Origin: Paucibacter sp. PLA-PC-4
GTDB taxonomy: Bacteria; Pseudomonadota; Gammaproteobacteria; Burkholderiales; Burkholderiaceae_C
Length of the DNA stretch: 64,000 nucleotides
Direction of reading: 5' to 3'
Assembly: GCF_026241155.1 (NCBI RefSeq)
Contig: NZ_JAPFGP010000013.1
Span: forward strand, 1 to 64,000
Below, one piece after another: positions 1-8,239 of the stretch (position 1 is its first letter; each line of letters begins with the position of its first letter). The position numbers were made by a program, and so were the translations under genes. The notes beneath the pieces were generated by a model. It worked only from the letters and a program-made list of their open reading frames with translations. It did no database searches and had not been told where the DNA came from.

Positions 1-141
1 CAGCCGCAGCGCGTTCAGCCGCAGCGCGTTCAGCCGCAGCGCGTTCAGCCGCAGCGCGTTCAGCCGCAGCGCGTTCAGCCGCAGCGCGTTCAGCCGCAGC
101 GCGTTCAGCCGCAGCGCGTTCAGCCGCAGCGCGTTCAGCCG
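1..141. repeat. 15-bp tandem repeat array (9 perfect copies plus a partial)
   Basis: The unit cagccgcagcgcgtt is repeated nine times without a mismatch from 1 to 135, followed by a 6-base partial copy. The array runs off the left edge, so its full length is unknown. The unit is a multiple of three and lies inside a minus-strand reading frame, where each copy encodes the pentapeptide Glu-Arg-Ala-Ala-Ala. There are no spacers, so it is not a CRISPR. Perfect identity suggests recent expansion or contraction by slippage. Confidence 0.95.
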
Positions 142-391
142 CCTGCTGCTCGGCCCGGGCTTCGAGCGCACGACGGCGCTCGCTGATGTCTTCGACATCG
201 CTAACATCGTCCATATTCCAGCGTCCGGCACCGGGTCGGCGCGCAACACAGGCCGGCGCTGGGCGCTGCGAGCCCTCCAGCCGAGCCAGGGAGATCGTTA
301 GGTCGATCGGCTTGTCACGCTCGCGCAAGCGCTCACTGAAATCACTCAGCAGCGCATCGAGGTCGTCGGGCTCGAAGCCGTCCGACACCAT
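1..391 (-). CDS. Hypothetical protein with (ERAAA)n helical repeat, partial
   Basis: A minus-strand open frame starts at ATG 389-391 and runs off the left edge without a stop. The first ~85 residues are non-repetitive and acidic (MVSDGFEPDDLDALL at the start, DDVSDVEDISERRR near the end of this part). They lead into at least nine ERAAA units. Arg and the next Glu are four residues apart, the i/i+4 spacing of salt bridges along a helix, so the repeat probably forms a rigid charged helix. The start lies 17 bases after the stop of the upstream flavin reductase, so the two are probably co-transcribed. I do not recognise the family. The C-terminus is outside the window. Confidence 0.65.
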   Translation of the reverse strand, partial: MVSDGFEPDDLDALLSDFSERLRERDKPIDLTISLARLEGSQRPAPACVARRPGAGRWNMDDVSDVEDISERRRALEARAEQQAAERAAAERAAAERAAAERAAAERAAAERAAAERAAAERAAAERAAA

Positions 392-407
392 TGCCGTGCC
401 AGCCCGC

Positions 408-956
408 TCAGACCCGTGCCTTGATAAAGGCCACATAGCGACCGACCCAGGCCTGCACAAAGGCACGACTGCCCTCGTTAATGCCGCTGTCTGCATCGAA
501 GAAGTCCTTGCCGGCGTGGATGAAGGCCTCGGGCTGGCCCAGCGTGGGCACATCGAGATAGGCCAGGATATTGCGCAGATGCTGCTGCGCCAGCGCGGTG
601 CCGATTGCGCCCACCGAGGCACCCAGCACCCCGGCCGGCTTGCCTGCCCAGACGCTCTTGCCATAGGGCCGCGAGCCATGGTCAAGCGCGTTCTTCAGCA
701 CGCCGGGGATCGAGCGGTTGTACTCGGGCGTGACGAACAGCAGGCCCTGGGCGGCGCTGATCTGGGCCTTGAAGCGCTGCACCGCCTCGGCCGGGCTGGC
801 GTCGTCGTCCTGGTTGTAGAGCGGCAGCTCGCCGATTTCGACCTGGCCGAAGCTCAGCTCCGGTGGGGCCAGTTTGGCCAGCGCTGTAGCCAGTTGGCGG
901 TTCAACGAGTCGCGGCGCAGGCTGCCGACCAGCACGGCAATATGGATCGTGGCCAT
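408..956 (-). CDS. NAD(P)H-dependent FMN reductase (flavodoxin-like fold)
   Basis: A 182-residue protein of the NADPH-dependent FMN reductase family (PF03358). The phosphate-binding loop is GSLRRDS at residues 11-17. The family motif PEYNRSIPGVLKNALDH is at 77-93, and a GASVGAIGT loop is near 112-120. Members reduce FMN, quinones, azo compounds or chromate with NAD(P)H in the cytoplasm; the substrate here cannot be told from sequence. The frame is open upstream, but the ATG at 954-956 is chosen because AGGAG lies just before it and the conserved first beta strand starts there. The ERAAA-repeat gene follows 17 bases downstream, in likely the same transcript. Confidence 0.88.
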   Translation of the reverse strand: MATIHIAVLVGSLRRDSLNRQLATALAKLAPPELSFGQVEIGELPLYNQDDDASPAEAVQRFKAQISAAQGLLFVTPEYNRSIPGVLKNALDHGSRPYGKSVWAGKPAGVLGASVGAIGTALAQQHLRNILAYLDVPTLGQPEAFIHAGKDFFDADSGINEGSRAFVQAWVGRYVAFIKARV

Positions 957-1073
957 CGGAAGCTCCTGGAGTGTGTTGACAGCGTCCGATGCTAACGGAT
1001 GACCAGTCATGCTTCGATGCGCTGGCGAACCCGACCCGTAATTTGTTCGTCCGCGCAGCGGACGGGATGCCAA

Positions 1074-1855
1074 TCAGGCCTGCTGCAGCAGCGGGCGCTT
1101 GTCGAAGCCGTCGCTGGCACGCGCCAGCGCCCCATAGGCCTCGCGCGACGGTGTCGTGGCGGCCGATGGCAACACCAGCAACGACGGGCAGACCCTGACC
1201 CTGCAGGTGCAGTAGACTGCCCTGCGCGGCCCTGGCCGACACCGACAGCTGCAGCGTGGCGGCCGGCGTCGGTACGATTAGTCTCGCGCCGTAGGCGGCC
1301 TCCCATGGCGCCAGCGCCAGCTCGGAGCTGCAACGCATGCGGCAGCAGCTCGATCCGCAGATACAGATCGCTGCCCCGGCAGGCACAGGCGGCCAGCCGC
1401 AGCACTTGGCCGTCGCGCACGCCTTTGGGCATGTCGACCCCAAAGCGGCGCAGCACACCGGCCAGGCTCAAGACAATGCCATGATGGCGCCCAGATAGGC
1501 ATGCTTTAACGCTATCTTCCGCCCGGCCTGCTGATCGCAATAGGGGGCGCGGACACCGCGGTTGGCGAACAGAAGCTTGGAGAAGTATCGGGCTTGGTGG
1601 TCCCCGGCGCCCAGTCGTTTGCTGGTCTGAGGGGAGCAGCTGACTCGCATGCGACGCCAGGTCGTGCGCGACGCGCTTACCGGCGTCGCCTAACACCTCG
1701 TAGGCCTCGGCCACCGCCTTGAACTGCGCCTCGCCGGCGGCCAGCTGGCGGACATCCCGGGGGGGTTAGCGCCGTGCCAGCCGACGGCGGGCCTGTTTGA
1801 TGTTGGCGGGCGAGGCGCAAACTTCGAGCCGCGCGTAATGATCCTTGGTGCTCAT
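1074..1855 (-). pseudogene. Degenerate CbpA/DnaJ-family co-chaperone
   Basis: Read across three minus-strand frames, the stretch is a ruined class II J-protein. It begins at ATG 1855 with KDHYARLEVCASPANIKQ, the first J-domain helix. It then meets an in-frame TAA exactly where the HPD loop should be; the loop reads stop-PPRD instead of YHPD. The J-domain resumes with FKAVAEAYEVLGDAGKR. The C-terminal substrate-binding part follows in other frames: VDMPKGVRDGQVLRLA, then PWEAAYGARLIVPTP and LLHLQGQGLP, and finally REAYGALARASDGFDKRP ending at TGA 1074-1076. The order and spacing fit CbpA, but the nonsense codon, lost HPD and several frameshifts rule out function. No cbpM-like partner is next to it. 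Confidence 0.85.
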
Positions 1856-1934
1856 CGCGGAGCGCGGCAGGCGACGGCCAATCGTGCGCCCAGCCGGGTC
1901 GGGGCAGCGGTGCGCTCGGCCACACTGAGCCCTC

Positions 1935-3182
1935 TCACTTGAAGAACCAGTAGCCCACCAGGATGGCCGCCACCACGCCCACCACGTCGGCGATCAAGCC
2001 GCAGGTCAACGCGTAACGGGTCTTCTTGATGTTGACGCTGCCGAAGTAGACCGCCAGCACGTAGAAAGTGGTCTCAGTTGAGCCCTGGATGATGGCCGCC
2101 AGCTTGCCCTCGAAGCTGTCAACCCCGTAGGTCTTCATCACATCGACCATCAGCCCGCGTGCGCCGCTGCCCGACAAGGTCTTCATCAGTCCCACCGGCA
2201 AGGCCGGCACAAAGTCGGTGGGCAGCCCCACCGCCGCCACAGCCCAGGCGATGCCACCCACCACATAGTCCATGCATCCGGTCGTGCGGAACACCGAGAT
2301 CGCCACCAGAATCGCGATCAGATAGGGAATGATGGTGACAGCGACGCCGAACCCTTCCTTCGCGCCCTCGACAAATGCCTCGTAGACATTGATGCGCCGC
2401 CAGGCCCCCACCGCGATGAACATCACGATGACCGACAGAATCACCAGACTGCCAAGCAGGCCGATGTACTTGGCCATCAGCTCGGGAGGGTAACGGTGCA
2501 GCCAGCCGAACAGCGCCGCCATGATGGCGATGAAGCCGCCGAAGAAGGCCAACACCGGTGCGCTGAGCAGGTTGATGCGCTGGTAGGCGGCCACCGCGAC
2601 CAGACCAGCCGAGAAAGAGATGAAGGTGCCGATCAATGTCGGCAGGAAGATGTCGGCAGCGTTAAAGCCGACTAGGCCCTGGTCAACCGCCAGCGCCTGG
2701 CGGATTGCGATCACCGAGGTCGGGATCAAAGTGATGCCCGCCGTGTTGAGCACCAGGAACATGATCATGGCGTTGCTGGCCGTGTCCTTCTGCGGATTGA
2801 TCTCCTGAAGCTCCTTCATTGCTTTGAGACCCAGCGGCGTCGCGGCATTGTCCAGGCCCAACATGTTGGCGCTGAAGTTCATCACGATAGAACCGCCGGC
2901 CGGGTGGCCCTTCGGGATCTCGGGAAACAGGCGCTTGAAGAACGGAGCCATGCCGCGCGCGAACAATTGGATCACGCCGGCATGCTCGCCGATCTTCATG
3001 ATGCCCAGCCAAAGCGACATCACCCCGACCAAGCCCAGCGAGATGTCGAAACCAGTCTTGGCGGTATCAAAGATGCCGGTCAGGATCTGCGAAAAGATCT
3101 GCAGATCACCCTGCAGCAGCCGCGCCAGCGCCACGGCGAAGCCGATCAGGAAGAAGGCGATCCAGATGTAGTTGAGCACCAT
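1935..3182 (-). CDS. SpmA-SpmB fusion-type nucleoside recognition (Gate) membrane protein
   Basis: A 415-residue polytopic membrane protein annotated in proteobacteria as spore maturation protein or nucleoside recognition domain protein. It carries two Gate (PF07670) halves, matching SpmA and SpmB of spore formers joined in one chain. The first half holds the motif NFSANMLGLDNAATPLG at residues 102-118. The second holds TTGCMDYVVGG and a C-terminal STETTFYVLAVYFGSV segment. About ten hydrophobic segments are visible. The host is unlikely to sporulate, so the name is historical; transport of a small solute is a guess. The start ATG at 3182 opens directly into the first membrane helix. Confidence 0.85.
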   Translation of the reverse strand: MVLNYIWIAFFLIGFAVALARLLQGDLQIFSQILTGIFDTAKTGFDISLGLVGVMSLWLGIMKIGEHAGVIQLFARGMAPFFKRLFPEIPKGHPAGGSIVMNFSANMLGLDNAATPLGLKAMKELQEINPQKDTASNAMIMFLVLNTAGITLIPTSVIAIRQALAVDQGLVGFNAADIFLPTLIGTFISFSAGLVAVAAYQRINLLSAPVLAFFGGFIAIMAALFGWLHRYPPELMAKYIGLLGSLVILSVIVMFIAVGAWRRINVYEAFVEGAKEGFGVAVTIIPYLIAILVAISVFRTTGCMDYVVGGIAWAVAAVGLPTDFVPALPVGLMKTLSGSGARGLMVDVMKTYGVDSFEGKLAAIIQGSTETTFYVLAVYFGSVNIKKTRYALTCGLIADVVGVVAAILVGYWFFK

Positions 3183-3420
3183 GCGCAGGACGGTCGGGGT
3201 TGGCCAAAGAAGGCGCCCATTATTCCGGCTGCGCGATCAAGAGCCATGCCAGCTTGTGGGGGGCGGGATAACCGTGGGTGATAGGTGAGCTTATCCGTCG
3301 ATGAGGGCGGTTGGTGGGCAGATTCCGACGCACAGCTGACCTCCGGATCTCGGATATCAATGCCGCAAGCGGTCGGCCAACGTTGAAGCTAACCGGCCCG
3401 CAGCGCCTTGACCAGCAAGC

Positions 3421-3449
3421 CCAAATGGAACCATCGTGGCTCCATTTGG
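3421..3449. promoter_or_regulatory. Imperfect 29-bp palindrome, candidate antitoxin operator
   Basis: The sequence starts CCAAATGGAACCA and ends with TGGCTCCATTTGG. Around a central base, 12 of 14 symmetric pairs match, including the outer nine in a row. It lies 12 bases upstream of the ribbon-helix-helix antitoxin start. FitA/VapB-type antitoxins autoregulate by binding palindromes overlapping their promoter, so this is the natural operator candidate. Protein binding is inferred, not seen. Confidence 0.6.
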
Positions 3450-3461
3450 ATGGAGAGTGCC

Positions 3462-3707
3462 ATGTCCACAACCTTGACATTAAAGAATATCCCCGACACC
3501 GTATACGGCCGGCTAAAGCTTTCTGCGGAAATGCACCGACGAAGCTTGAATCGCGAGGCCATCGTGTGCCTTGAGTCGGTATTACAACCAACCAAGATGA
3601 TGCAGAGCGAGCCGATTTCTCGTGCTCGAGAACTGCGGGCGGCCTTACCGGCTGGCAAGTTCCGCGTGCGCGACATTGATGCGGTGAAGCGCAAGGACCG
3701 GCCATGA
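3462..3707 (+). CDS. FitA/VapB-type ribbon-helix-helix antitoxin
   Basis: An 81-residue protein. Its N-terminus (TLTLKNIPDTVYGRLK, residues 4-19, followed by MHRRSLNREAI) is the ribbon-helix-helix DNA-binding fold of FitA-like antitoxins. The C-terminal tail (residues 50-81) would contact the PIN toxin. The start ATG is preceded by GGAGA at good spacing and by a strong palindrome. Its stop overlaps the toxin start as ATGA, the usual translational coupling. The gene is intact while the toxin frame is interrupted, so it may persist as an orphan antitoxin or autoregulator. Confidence 0.85.
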   Translation: MSTTLTLKNIPDTVYGRLKLSAEMHRRSLNREAIVCLESVLQPTKMMQSEPISRARELRAALPAGKFRVRDIDAVKRKDRP

Positions 3708-4099
3708 TCGTGGTCGAAACGACCGTACTCGCGTACTTGTACTTACCTGGCGGATACACAGTCGCAGCTGAAGCGCTGCTTGAGCAGGATTCCGATTGGG
3801 CCTCTTCATTTCTCTGGCGTGGAGAGTTCCGCAATATCTTGGCGGGATACATGCGACGCAAAACCATCTTGTTCGAACAAGCGAACAGCCTCCAACGAGA
3901 CGCAGTAAGCTAGCTTGAAGGAGCAGAGTTCGAGGTCGAGTCGTCGGCAGTGCTGGAACTCGTTCGGAACAGCGACTGCTCCGCATACGATTGCGAATTC
4001 ATTGCTCTCGCGATGGAGCTCGACACGAAGTTGGTCACCATGGACAAGAAGCTGCTGCGAGCATTTCCGATGCGCACCAGCGTTCTTTCTGAGGGCTGA
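3704..4099 (+). pseudogene. PIN-domain toxin (VapC/FitB-like) interrupted by an amber codon
   Basis: The frame starts with MIVVETTVLAYL. It stops at TAG 3911-3913 (codon 70) but continues in the same frame to TGA 4097-4099, giving a family-typical 131 codons. Three PIN acidic residues are recognisable: E41 (W-R-G-E-F-R-N), D96 (SAYDCEFIALA) and D114 (TMDKKLL). D96 and D114 lie after the stop. The first catalytic Asp (normally VVDT) is Glu at position 5. The single nonsense mutation and the substituted active-site residue argue for an inactive RNase. Readthrough by a suppressor tRNA or sequencing error would restore a nearly complete protein. Confidence 0.85.
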
Positions 4100-4216
4100 C
4101 GTCGGAGCTGCGCCGACCGCAGCGGCTGGCTGCTTAGGGCCGAGAATAAAACGATGGCCAGCAACGGACATGTGCTCATGTCGGACACACCATGAGTGCG
4201 CTCATGCGCACCAATG

Positions 4217-4242
4217 AAAATCGCCCGGCCGAGGCCGGGCGA
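4217..4242 (-). terminator. Rho-independent terminator of the metNIQ operon
   Basis: Ten bases TCGCCCGGCC at 4221-4230 pair perfectly with GGCCGGGCGA at 4233-4242. Read on the minus strand, the hairpin is followed by TTTT. It sits 50 bases past the metQ stop, so it terminates the met operon. A mutated toxin gene ends about 120 bases away on the opposite strand. Confidence 0.8.
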
Positions 4243-4291
4243 ATGACTCAAGACCGAGCCGCAGTTGCGGCCAGCCGAGCGCTGATCGGCC

Positions 4292-5065
4292 TCAGAACGC
4301 CGGCACCACCGCGCCGCTGTACTTGCTGGCGATGAACTGCTTGACCTCGGCGCTGTTCAGTGCGGCTGCCAGCTTCTTCAGCGCGGGCGCGTCCTTGTTG
4401 TCGGTGCGGGAGACCAGCCAGTTGGCATAGGGAGAGCGGGCATCCTCGATGGCCAGCGCATTCTTGACCGGATTCAGCTTGGCTTCGAGTGCGTAGTTGG
4501 TGTTGATCAGGGCCAGATCGACCTGGGGCAGGATGCGCGGCAGGGTCGCAGCCTCGATTTCGCGGAACTTCAGCTTCTTCGGGTTGTCGGCGATGTCGCG
4601 CGGCGTGGCCAAGATGTTGTCGGTATTCTTGAGCTTGATGACACCGGCTCGGTCCAGCAGCAGCAGCGCTCGGCCTGCATTGCTAGGGTCGTTCGGGATC
4701 GCGACCGTCGCGCCGCGGGGCAGCTCGGCCAGCGCCTTGAACTTGGCCGAATAGGCCCCGAAGGGCTCGACATGAACGGCCACCACGGCCTGCAGGTTCG
4801 CGCCCTTGCCCTTGTTGAACTCGGACAGATAGGGCTTGTGCTGGAAGAAATTAGCGTCCAGGCGCTTCTCGGCCACCTGCACATTGGGCTGCACATAGTC
4901 GGTGAAGACCTTGATCTCCAACTCCACGCCCTGCTTGGCCAGGCCCGGCTTGACGAACTCCAGGATCTCGGCATGCGGCACCGCGGTGGCAGCCACGCTG
5001 AGCTTCTCGGCGGCGGCGAAACCGCTGATGGCCAGGGCGGCCAAGGCAATTGTGATTTTCTTCAT
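4292..5065 (-). CDS. metQ: Methionine ABC transporter substrate-binding protein MetQ
   Basis: A 257-residue periplasmic binding protein of the NlpA/MetQ family (PF03180). It has a cleavable signal peptide (MKKITIALAALAISGFAAA) but no lipobox cysteine, so it is probably soluble in the periplasm rather than lipid-anchored. Family motifs are the early AVPHAEILEFVKP, FTDYVQPN, LDANFFQHKPYL and AIPNDPSNAGRAL. The start ATG at 5063-5065 follows AGAGGAG; an upstream in-frame start is rejected because it would precede the signal peptide. It is the last gene of metN-metI-metQ and is followed by a clear terminator. Confidence 0.92.
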   Translation of the reverse strand: MKKITIALAALAISGFAAAEKLSVAATAVPHAEILEFVKPGLAKQGVELEIKVFTDYVQPNVQVAEKRLDANFFQHKPYLSEFNKGKGANLQAVVAVHVEPFGAYSAKFKALAELPRGATVAIPNDPSNAGRALLLLDRAGVIKLKNTDNILATPRDIADNPKKLKFREIEAATLPRILPQVDLALINTNYALEAKLNPVKNALAIEDARSPYANWLVSRTDNKDAPALKKLAAALNSAEVKQFIASKYSGAVVPAF

Positions 5066-5094
5066 AAATCTACTCCTCTTGGTACAACAAAAAT

Positions 5095-5760
5095 TCAGCG
5101 CCTGGTGAAACGGTGCACCAGCCAATCGCCCAGCATCTGCAGCAGCTGCACCAACAGCAGCAACAACACAACCGTCACCACCATCACCTCGGTCTGGAAG
5201 CGCTGGTAGCCGAAGCGGATCGCCAGGTCGCCCAGCCCCCCACCGCCGATCACGCCGGACATGGCCGTATAGCCGACCAGGGTGATCGCGGTCACGGTGG
5301 CGGCCGAGACAATGGCCGGTCGGGCCTCGGGTAAGAGACCCTGCCAGACGATCTGCCAGATGTTCGCACCCATGGCCTGGCCGGCCTCCACGATGCCGCG
5401 ATCGACACCGCGCAGCGCGCCCTCGACCAGCCGGGCAAAGAAAGGCACGGCCCCGACCACCAGCGGCGGGATTGCACCGGCCACGCCGAGAGACGTGCCA
5501 GCCACCAGCAAGGTGAATGGGATCAGCACGATCAGCAAGATCACAAAAGGCAGCGATCGCAGCACGTTGACCACCAGCGACAGCAGCGCATAGGCGCGCG
5601 GCGCGGCCAGCAGCTGGCCCCTGTCCAGCAGGAACAGCAGCACGCCCAGCGGCAGGCCCAGCAGCAGCGTGAACAGCAGCGCGCCGCCCAGCATCAGCAG
5701 GGTATCGACACCGGCCAGGCCGATCTCGGCCCAGTCCATCGCAACAAAGATATTCAACAT
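5095..5760 (-). CDS. metI: Methionine ABC transporter permease MetI
   Basis: A 221-residue inner-membrane permease with five to six hydrophobic segments and the ABC-permease coupling loop (VEAGQAMGANIWQIVWQ) in the C-terminal half. It pairs with MetN to drive D/L-methionine uptake. Its ATG overlaps the metN stop as ATGA, showing translational coupling. A second in-frame start (MDWAEIG) lies seven codons on, but the first is preferred because of the overlap. Confidence 0.93.
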   Translation of the reverse strand: MLNIFVAMDWAEIGLAGVDTLLMLGGALLFTLLLGLPLGVLLFLLDRGQLLAAPRAYALLSLVVNVLRSLPFVILLIVLIPFTLLVAGTSLGVAGAIPPLVVGAVPFFARLVEGALRGVDRGIVEAGQAMGANIWQIVWQGLLPEARPAIVSAATVTAITLVGYTAMSGVIGGGGLGDLAIRFGYQRFQTEVMVVTVVLLLLLVQLLQMLGDWLVHRFTRR

Positions 5761-6791
5761 CAGCGCAGCACCTCCACAGTCACACCACGTTCACTCAGCA
5801 GGGCCTCTGCGGCGGCCAAATTCCCGCCGGTCACTGAGATCGTCAGCTGGCCATAGGGCACGGTCTTGATGCGGTCGATGCGGCCCGACAGGATGCCGAA
5901 GTCGATGCCGGTGCGCCGCGCCACCTCGCCCAGCAGTGGCTCATAGGTGCGCTCGCCCCGGAAGGTCAGGCGCAGCAGCCGGCCCGGCACGTGGGCGTAA
6001 TCGTCCAATTGCGCCTGCTCGTCGACATGCTCGGCCTCCAGCACAAAGCGCCGCGTCACGGCTTCGCGCGGATGCAGAAAGACCCGCACCACCTCGCCCT
6101 GCTCGACGACGGCCCCGGCCTCCAGCACAGCGACCCGGTCGCAGACCCGCCGCACCACCTCCATCTCGTGGGTGATCAGCACGATGGTCAGACCCAACTC
6201 CTGGTTGATCTCGGCCAGCAGGTCCAGCACATCGCGGGTGGTCTCGGGGTCCAGCGCGCTTGTGGCCTCGTCGCACAGCAGCACCTGCGGTTTCGTCGCC
6301 AGCGCGCGGGCGATGCCGACGCGCTGCTTCTGGCCGCCGGACAGCTGGGCCGGGTACTTGTCGGCGTGGGCGCTCAGGCCGACGCGGGCCAGCAGCTCGG
6401 CCACGCGCGGGCCGATCTCGGCGACTGGCTGGCCGGCGATGACCAGCGGCCACGCCACGTTCTGAGCCACGGTCTTGCTGGCCAGCAGATTGAAGTGCTG
6501 AAAGATCATGCCGATGCGCTGACGCGCGGCGCGCAGCCCCGCCTCATCCAGGTCTAGCAGCTCGGCACCGGCCACCCGCACGGCGCCCCTGTCGGGCCGC
6601 TCCAGCAGATTGATCACGCGCAGCAGGGTGCTCTTGCCGGCGCCCGATGCGCCGATGATGCCGAACACCTCGCCGGGCTCGACTCGCAGGCTCAAGCCCC
6701 GCAGTGCCGGCACCTGGCGCTCGCCAAGGCGAAAGGATTTGTGGATGTCGTCGAGTTCTATCACCGGGGCGGCGGGGACTGGCCCCGTCAA
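5760..6791 (-). CDS. metN: Methionine ABC transporter ATP-binding protein MetN
   Basis: A 343-residue ABC ATPase. Walker A is GASGAGKST at residues 47-55, the signature is LSGGQKQR, Walker B is [13 protein letters not shown], and the switch histidine is in LITHEMEVV. The C-terminal ~75 residues form the NIL/ACT-like domain that binds methionine and inhibits transport when the cell is replete. This start is TTG (6789-6791). A GTG at 6762-6764, just before [10 protein letters not shown], is a credible alternative. Upstream, GGAAAA and TTTCC at 6814-6831 form a small inverted repeat near a weak promoter-like TTGCGA/TAGGGT pair. I see no riboswitch. Confidence 0.92.
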   Translation of the reverse strand: MTGPVPAAPVIELDDIHKSFRLGERQVPALRGLSLRVEPGEVFGIIGASGAGKSTLLRVINLLERPDRGAVRVAGAELLDLDEAGLRAARQRIGMIFQHFNLLASKTVAQNVAWPLVIAGQPVAEIGPRVAELLARVGLSAHADKYPAQLSGGQKQRVGIARALATKPQVLLCDEATSALDPETTRDVLDLLAEINQELGLTIVLITHEMEVVRRVCDRVAVLEAGAVVEQGEVVRVFLHPREAVTRRFVLEAEHVDEQAQLDDYAHVPGRLLRLTFRGERTYEPLLGEVARRTGIDFGILSGRIDRIKTVPYGQLTISVTGGNLAAAEALLSERGVTVEVLR

Positions 6792-6876
6792 ATTCGCAGC
6801 CCGTGATGCTAGTGGAAAACCCTAGATTTCCAAGAAAGGAATCGCAATAAGCAAATTCAGCCGCCGCACGAGGCGG

Positions 6877-7431
6877 TCAATAGCGCTGATTGGCCAGATC
6901 GCGCAGCATCAACTGGATGGCCTGGCGGACCGCGCCCTCGTTGGCTAGACGCAGGCGCTCCGGATGCGACAGCAGGGCCTCGCTGAACTCCGCCTTGTAC
7001 ACCGTGCGCACGCTGCGCTGGTAGACCACGGCGCCGCTGCTCTGCTCGACCAAGCTGAAATGCACGGCGCTCGCGACCTCGGTGTCCAGCGACACCAGCG
7101 GCTGCGACAGCGCCAACAGTTGGGCCTTTAGCCGAAAGCGCGCCGTCGGCAGGCTCGGCGCCCACAGGCCGACGCCCCGCAAGGACTCCTCCAGCGCATG
7201 CTCCAGGGCCAAGCTGCTGACCTTGGAGCCCCACCAGCGGCCGGTCTCGGCGCCGCCGCTGACATCGGCCAGCGCCACCTGGCCACGCAAGCCCTCGGGC
7301 ATGAAGCCGCGCAGCTGCAGCGCATCGGCCGGGGCCAGCGCCATCTTGTGCGACTGCGAGGCCGTGCCGCAGGCGGCAAGCCCGGCCAGACATCCGGTCG
7401 CGATCAGCAAATTCCGCCTGCTCGTCACCAT
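6877..7431 (-). CDS. Hypothetical outer-membrane lipoprotein
   Basis: A 184-residue secreted lipoprotein. The signal peptide ends in a lipobox LAAC with Cys21. I do not recognise the mature part with certainty. It is an alpha/beta protein with VSLDTEVASAVHFSLVEQ and AVVYQRSVRTVYKAEF, reminiscent of small lipoproteins that assemble at the outer membrane. The start ATG at 7429-7431 overlaps the stop of the amidase gene by one base (TGATG), so translation is coupled. Longer upstream readings of this frame lie inside the amidase gene and are rejected. Confidence 0.7.
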   Translation of the reverse strand: MVTSRRNLLIATGCLAGLAACGTASQSHKMALAPADALQLRGFMPEGLRGQVALADVSGGAETGRWWGSKVSSLALEHALEESLRGVGLWAPSLPTARFRLKAQLLALSQPLVSLDTEVASAVHFSLVEQSSGAVVYQRSVRTVYKAEFSEALLSHPERLRLANEGAVRQAIQLMLRDLANQRY

Positions 7432-8225
7432 CACAAACGCCTGTGTTGCAGCGCCGGCAGCTGCTGCCGCAACTGGGCCAGCCGTGCCGTGTCGATCTCC
7501 GCCAGCACCACGCCCTCGCCCTCGGGCAGGCATGCCAGCACCTCGCCCCAGGGGTCGACGATCATCGTGTGTCCCCAGGTCCTGCGTCCATTCTGATGCG
7601 TGCCGCCCTGGGCCGGTGCGATGAGATAGGCGAGGTTTTCGACCGCTCGCGCGCGCAGCAGCAGCTCCCAATGGGCCTGGCCGGTGGTGTGGGTGAAGGC
7701 GGCGGGCACGCTGATCAGGTCCAGCGGACCGAGGCCGCGGTAGAGCTCGGGAAAGCGCAGGTCGTAGCAGACCGACAACCCCACGCGCAGCCCCTCGACC
7801 TGGGCTGCCACCGGCGCCTCGCCGGCCTGCAGCACCCGGCCCTCGTCATAGCGCTCGCGGCCGTTGTCGTAGCAAAACAGATGCATCTTGTCGTAACGTC
7901 CGGCCTGGGTCCCGTCGGGCGCCCAGACGATGCAGCTGTTGCGCACCCGGGCCGGATCGGCCGTGCGCAGCGGCAGCGTACCGCCGATGATCCACAGGCC
8001 CAGCGCGCGCGCCGCGTCGGCCAGCGCCTGCTGGATAGGGCCTTGACCCGGGGCTTCGGCAATCGCCAGCTTGTCCTCGTCCTTCAGGCCGATCAGGCAG
8101 AAATACTCCGGCAGCGCCGCCAGCCGCGCGCCCTGCGCAGCGGCCTCGGCCAGCCAGTGACGCGCCCGCGCCAGGTTAACGGCCACATCGGGCCCGGACA
8201 CCATCTGGATCGCTGCAATCTTCAT
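7431..8225 (-). CDS. Carbon-nitrogen hydrolase (Nit1/omega-amidase-like)
   Basis: A 264-residue nitrilase-superfamily amidase. The catalytic triad is complete: Glu40 in AALPEYF, Lys113 in YDKMHLF and Cys153 in SVCYDLRFPELYR. The length and the DLRFPELYR signature fit the Nit1 branch, whose members hydrolyse deaminated glutathione or omega-amides such as alpha-ketoglutaramate in the cytoplasm. It follows yhdP by 14 bases and precedes the lipoprotein by a one-base overlap, so the three genes form a minus-strand operon. The exact amide substrate is inferred only from the family. Confidence 0.88.
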   Translation of the reverse strand: MKIAAIQMVSGPDVAVNLARARHWLAEAAAQGARLAALPEYFCLIGLKDEDKLAIAEAPGQGPIQQALADAARALGLWIIGGTLPLRTADPARVRNSCIVWAPDGTQAGRYDKMHLFCYDNGRERYDEGRVLQAGEAPVAAQVEGLRVGLSVCYDLRFPELYRGLGPLDLISVPAAFTHTTGQAHWELLLRARAVENLAYLIAPAQGGTHQNGRRTWGHTMIVDPWGEVLACLPEGEGVVLAEIDTARLAQLRQQLPALQHRRL

Positions 8226-8239
8226 CTTCCGTTCTCCTT

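Noticed and set aside
1-141. CRISPR-like array
   Set aside because: The repeats are contiguous 15-mers without spacers and lie in an open frame.
4198-4211. GTGCGC-tcat-GCGCAC small hairpin downstream of the toxin remnant
   Set aside because: Short stem without T tract and just upstream of the better terminator; no function can be argued.
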